This document shows positions 6,078 through 6,966 of a DNA stretch of 6,966 nt, in pieces. The notes below the pieces were generated by a model that was not told the DNA's origin, ran no database searches, and saw nothing but the letters and a program-made list of their open reading frames with translations. Location: NCBI GenBank assembly GCA_003562535.1, contig PWUP01000289.1, forward strand, positions 1 to 6,966, in the 5' to 3' direction. The stretch is from Gammaproteobacteria bacterium. GTDB taxonomy: Bacteria > Pseudomonadota > Gammaproteobacteria > Competibacterales > Competibacteraceae. The position numbers and the translations under genes are program-made. Within the stretch, counting starts at the first letter, position 1. Each line of letters starts with the position of its first letter.

Positions 6078-6276
6078 TGGACATCCTCTGCGGTGTTTGT
6101 CAGGCAAGCCGGGTATGCCCCTTGATCCTAAGCCTCAATACCCGGGAAGCCATCACGCAGACGCCCTTGCGCAGGTCCGCCTTGCAGCGGAAAGCCTCAG
6201 GCATCGCTGGGCTTCCCACCTGAACCAACCTGGTTCAAGGGTAAGGCAAGTCAACGGCACAGGCGGAGGATGTTCA
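6078..6276 (+). ncRNA. ssrS: 6S RNA (SsrS)
   Basis: 6S RNA mimics an open promoter and sequesters sigma-70 RNA polymerase, mainly in stationary phase. The two ends form a long terminal helix: 6078-6091 pairs with 6263-6276, containing ACATCCTCTGC against GCGGAGGATGT with G-U pairs. The upper stem is closed by GGGAAGCC (6144-6151) with GGCTTCCC (6210-6217). On the 3' side of the central bubble is the small hairpin TGAACCA/TGGTTCA (6221-6227 with 6231-6237), followed by AGGGTAAGG. This closely resembles the E. coli stretch TTGAACCAAGGGTTCAAGGGTTA. The length of about 199 bases is normal or slightly long. Position between zapA and the folate cyclo-ligase gene is the conserved location of ssrS. 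No terminator follows, so the primary transcript probably continues into the folate gene and is processed, as in E. coli. Exact ends are estimated from pairing. Confidence 0.9.
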
Positions 6277-6283
6277 CCTTTCA

Positions 6284-6297
6284 CTGGTACTGACCAG
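6284..6297 (+). promoter_or_regulatory. Small hairpin where the ribosome-binding site of the cyclo-ligase gene should be
   Basis: CTGGT (6284-6288) can pair with ACCAG (6293-6297) around a four-base loop, ending 3 bases before the ATG at 6301. No purine-rich Shine-Dalgarno sequence lies in the usual window; the nearest GGAGGA (6265-6270) is about 30 bases upstream and locked in the 6S terminal helix. The stem is only five pairs, so its stability and any effect on translation are uncertain. It has no U-run and is not a terminator. Confidence 0.35.
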
Positions 6298-6300
6298 CTT

Positions 6301-6879
6301 ATGACTGATTTTAATACGTTGCGGCGTGATTTGCGTGCCGCACGCTTAAGTTTAACCGCTGCCCATCGTCGCGAATTCAACCGGTTGATTACCGCCCACA
6401 CTCTGCCATTACTGCAATATACGCAGCATGTAGCGGCGTATGTCGCCTGCCGTGGCGAGTTCGATCCTGCCGCGATTATCCACGCCCTCTCAGCGCAACA
6501 GGTGTATGTGCCCGTAGTAGCGGGTCAGGATCAAGCGCTGCGCTTTGTGGCCTATCAGCCGGGTGATGCCTTAGCCCCTAATGTTTTCGGCATTGCCGAG
6601 CCTGTCTCAGGGCAGGAGATCGCCCCGACTGAACTCGATAGGGTACTGACCCCGCTGCTAGGTTTTGACGAGCAAGGGTTTCGCCTCGGCATGGCGGGTG
6701 GATTCTATGACCGCAGTTTTGCTTTCCGACACCACCATAACGGCCCGCCGTGGCTGATTGGTGTGGCTTATGAAATGCAAAAAATTCCGCTGCAAACGCC
6801 GCGTGATTGGGATGTGCGTCTCGATGCCGTGGTCACCGAGACCGGTGTGTACCGCTGCAATCCAAAGTTTCCTGTGTAA
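6301..6879 (+). CDS. fau: 5-formyltetrahydrofolate cyclo-ligase (YgfA/Fau)
   Basis: This 192-residue cytosolic enzyme converts 5-formyltetrahydrofolate plus ATP to 5,10-methenyltetrahydrofolate, returning a storage or inhibitory folate to one-carbon metabolism. The basic N-terminal helix LRRDLRAARLSL (7-18), VAAYVACRGEFD (44-55) and VYVPVV (68-73) fit the family. The C-terminal signature LLGFDEQGFRLGMAGGFYDR (119-138) contains the phosphate-binding loop and ends in the conserved YDR. The third residue of the usual GxGGG run is Ala (GMAGG), a small but notable change. Length is close to E. coli YgfA (182). The open frame continues upstream to 6097, but those 68 residues read through the 6S RNA, so the first in-frame ATG after it was chosen. 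It is linked to ssrS as in E. coli and probably shares its transcript. The ribosome-binding region is weak. Confidence 0.93.
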   Translation: MTDFNTLRRDLRAARLSLTAAHRREFNRLITAHTLPLLQYTQHVAAYVACRGEFDPAAIIHALSAQQVYVPVVAGQDQALRFVAYQPGDALAPNVFGIAEPVSGQEIAPTELDRVLTPLLGFDEQGFRLGMAGGFYDRSFAFRHHHNGPPWLIGVAYEMQKIPLQTPRDWDVRLDAVVTETGVYRCNPKFPV

Positions 6880-6894
6880 ATAGTGAGTTGAACT

Positions 6895-6966
6895 ATGCGC
6901 TATTGGCTGATGAAATCCGAACCCAGCGATTACAGCATTGAGGATCTGGCCGCTGAGCCGGATCAG
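6895..6966 (+). CDS. EVE-domain protein, N-terminal fragment (runs off the right edge)
   Basis: The first 24 codons are present: MRYWLMKSEPSDYSIEDL followed by AAEPDQ. The YWLMKSEPxxYSIxDL start is typical of the EVE domain, a PUA-like fold found in human THYN1 and many bacterial proteins and associated with binding modified nucleic-acid bases. Function in bacteria is mostly undefined. The ATG lies 15 bases after the cyclo-ligase stop with a GTGAG-like purine stretch (about 6883-6887) upstream, so the two are probably one transcript; this pairing also occurs in other gammaproteobacteria such as Pseudomonas. The fragment is cut only by the window edge. Confidence 0.85.
   Translation, partial: MRYWLMKSEPSDYSIEDLAAEPDQ

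Noticed and set aside
6284..6297. Possible terminator after 6S RNA
   Set aside because: The hairpin has only five pairs and no following U-run, and the downstream gene begins 3 bases later.
6097..6300. Upstream extension of the cyclo-ligase open frame (68 extra residues)
   Set aside because: This stretch is the 6S RNA; the added residues do not resemble the enzyme family, and the ATG at 6301 gives a normal-length protein.

Overview
This window looks like ordinary chromosome from a gammaproteobacterium. The strongest evidence is the conserved gammaproteobacterial neighbourhood ygfB <-> (small coiled-coil gene)-zapA-6S RNA-5-formyltetrahydrofolate cyclo-ligase, with ubiH and ubiI behind ygfB, plus a GlcD that reads almost like the Escherichia coli protein. 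No insertion sequence, phage gene, tRNA, CRISPR array or toxin-antitoxin pair is visible. I cannot name the genus.

Minus strand, read from right to left: ygfB (5384 to 4848), ubiH (4832 or 4838 to 3603), ubiI-like hydroxylase (3606 to 2386), an IclR-family regulator (2357 to 1557), glcD (1555 to 53) and the first 17 codons of a probable glcE (51 to 1, running off the left edge). All six genes point the same way with gaps or overlaps of -4 to 28 bases. They could be one transcript, but functionally they are two modules: ubiquinone biosynthesis (ubiH, ubiI) and glycolate oxidation (regulator, glcD, glcE).

The 141-base gap at 5385-5525 is the divergent control region between the two strands and holds one plausible promoter for each direction.

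Plus strand: a 75-residue coiled-coil protein (5526-5753) overlaps zapA (5750-6061) by four bases. A consensus-like sigma-70 promoter sits across the end of zapA and drives 6S RNA (about 6078-6276). Then come the folate enzyme (6301-6879) and the first 24 codons of an EVE-domain protein (from 6895, running off the right edge).

Themes: cell-division Z-ring factors, global control of RNA polymerase by 6S RNA and one-carbon metabolism on one side; quinone synthesis and a flavoprotein oxidase that probably feeds electrons to quinone on the other. The points most worth checking are a 17-base near-palindrome just ahead of the IclR-type gene, the use of an IclR-type rather than GntR-type regulator beside glcD, the absence of pepP between ygfB and ubiH, and the poor ribosome-binding region of the folate gene. 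I found no sign of an undescribed system.
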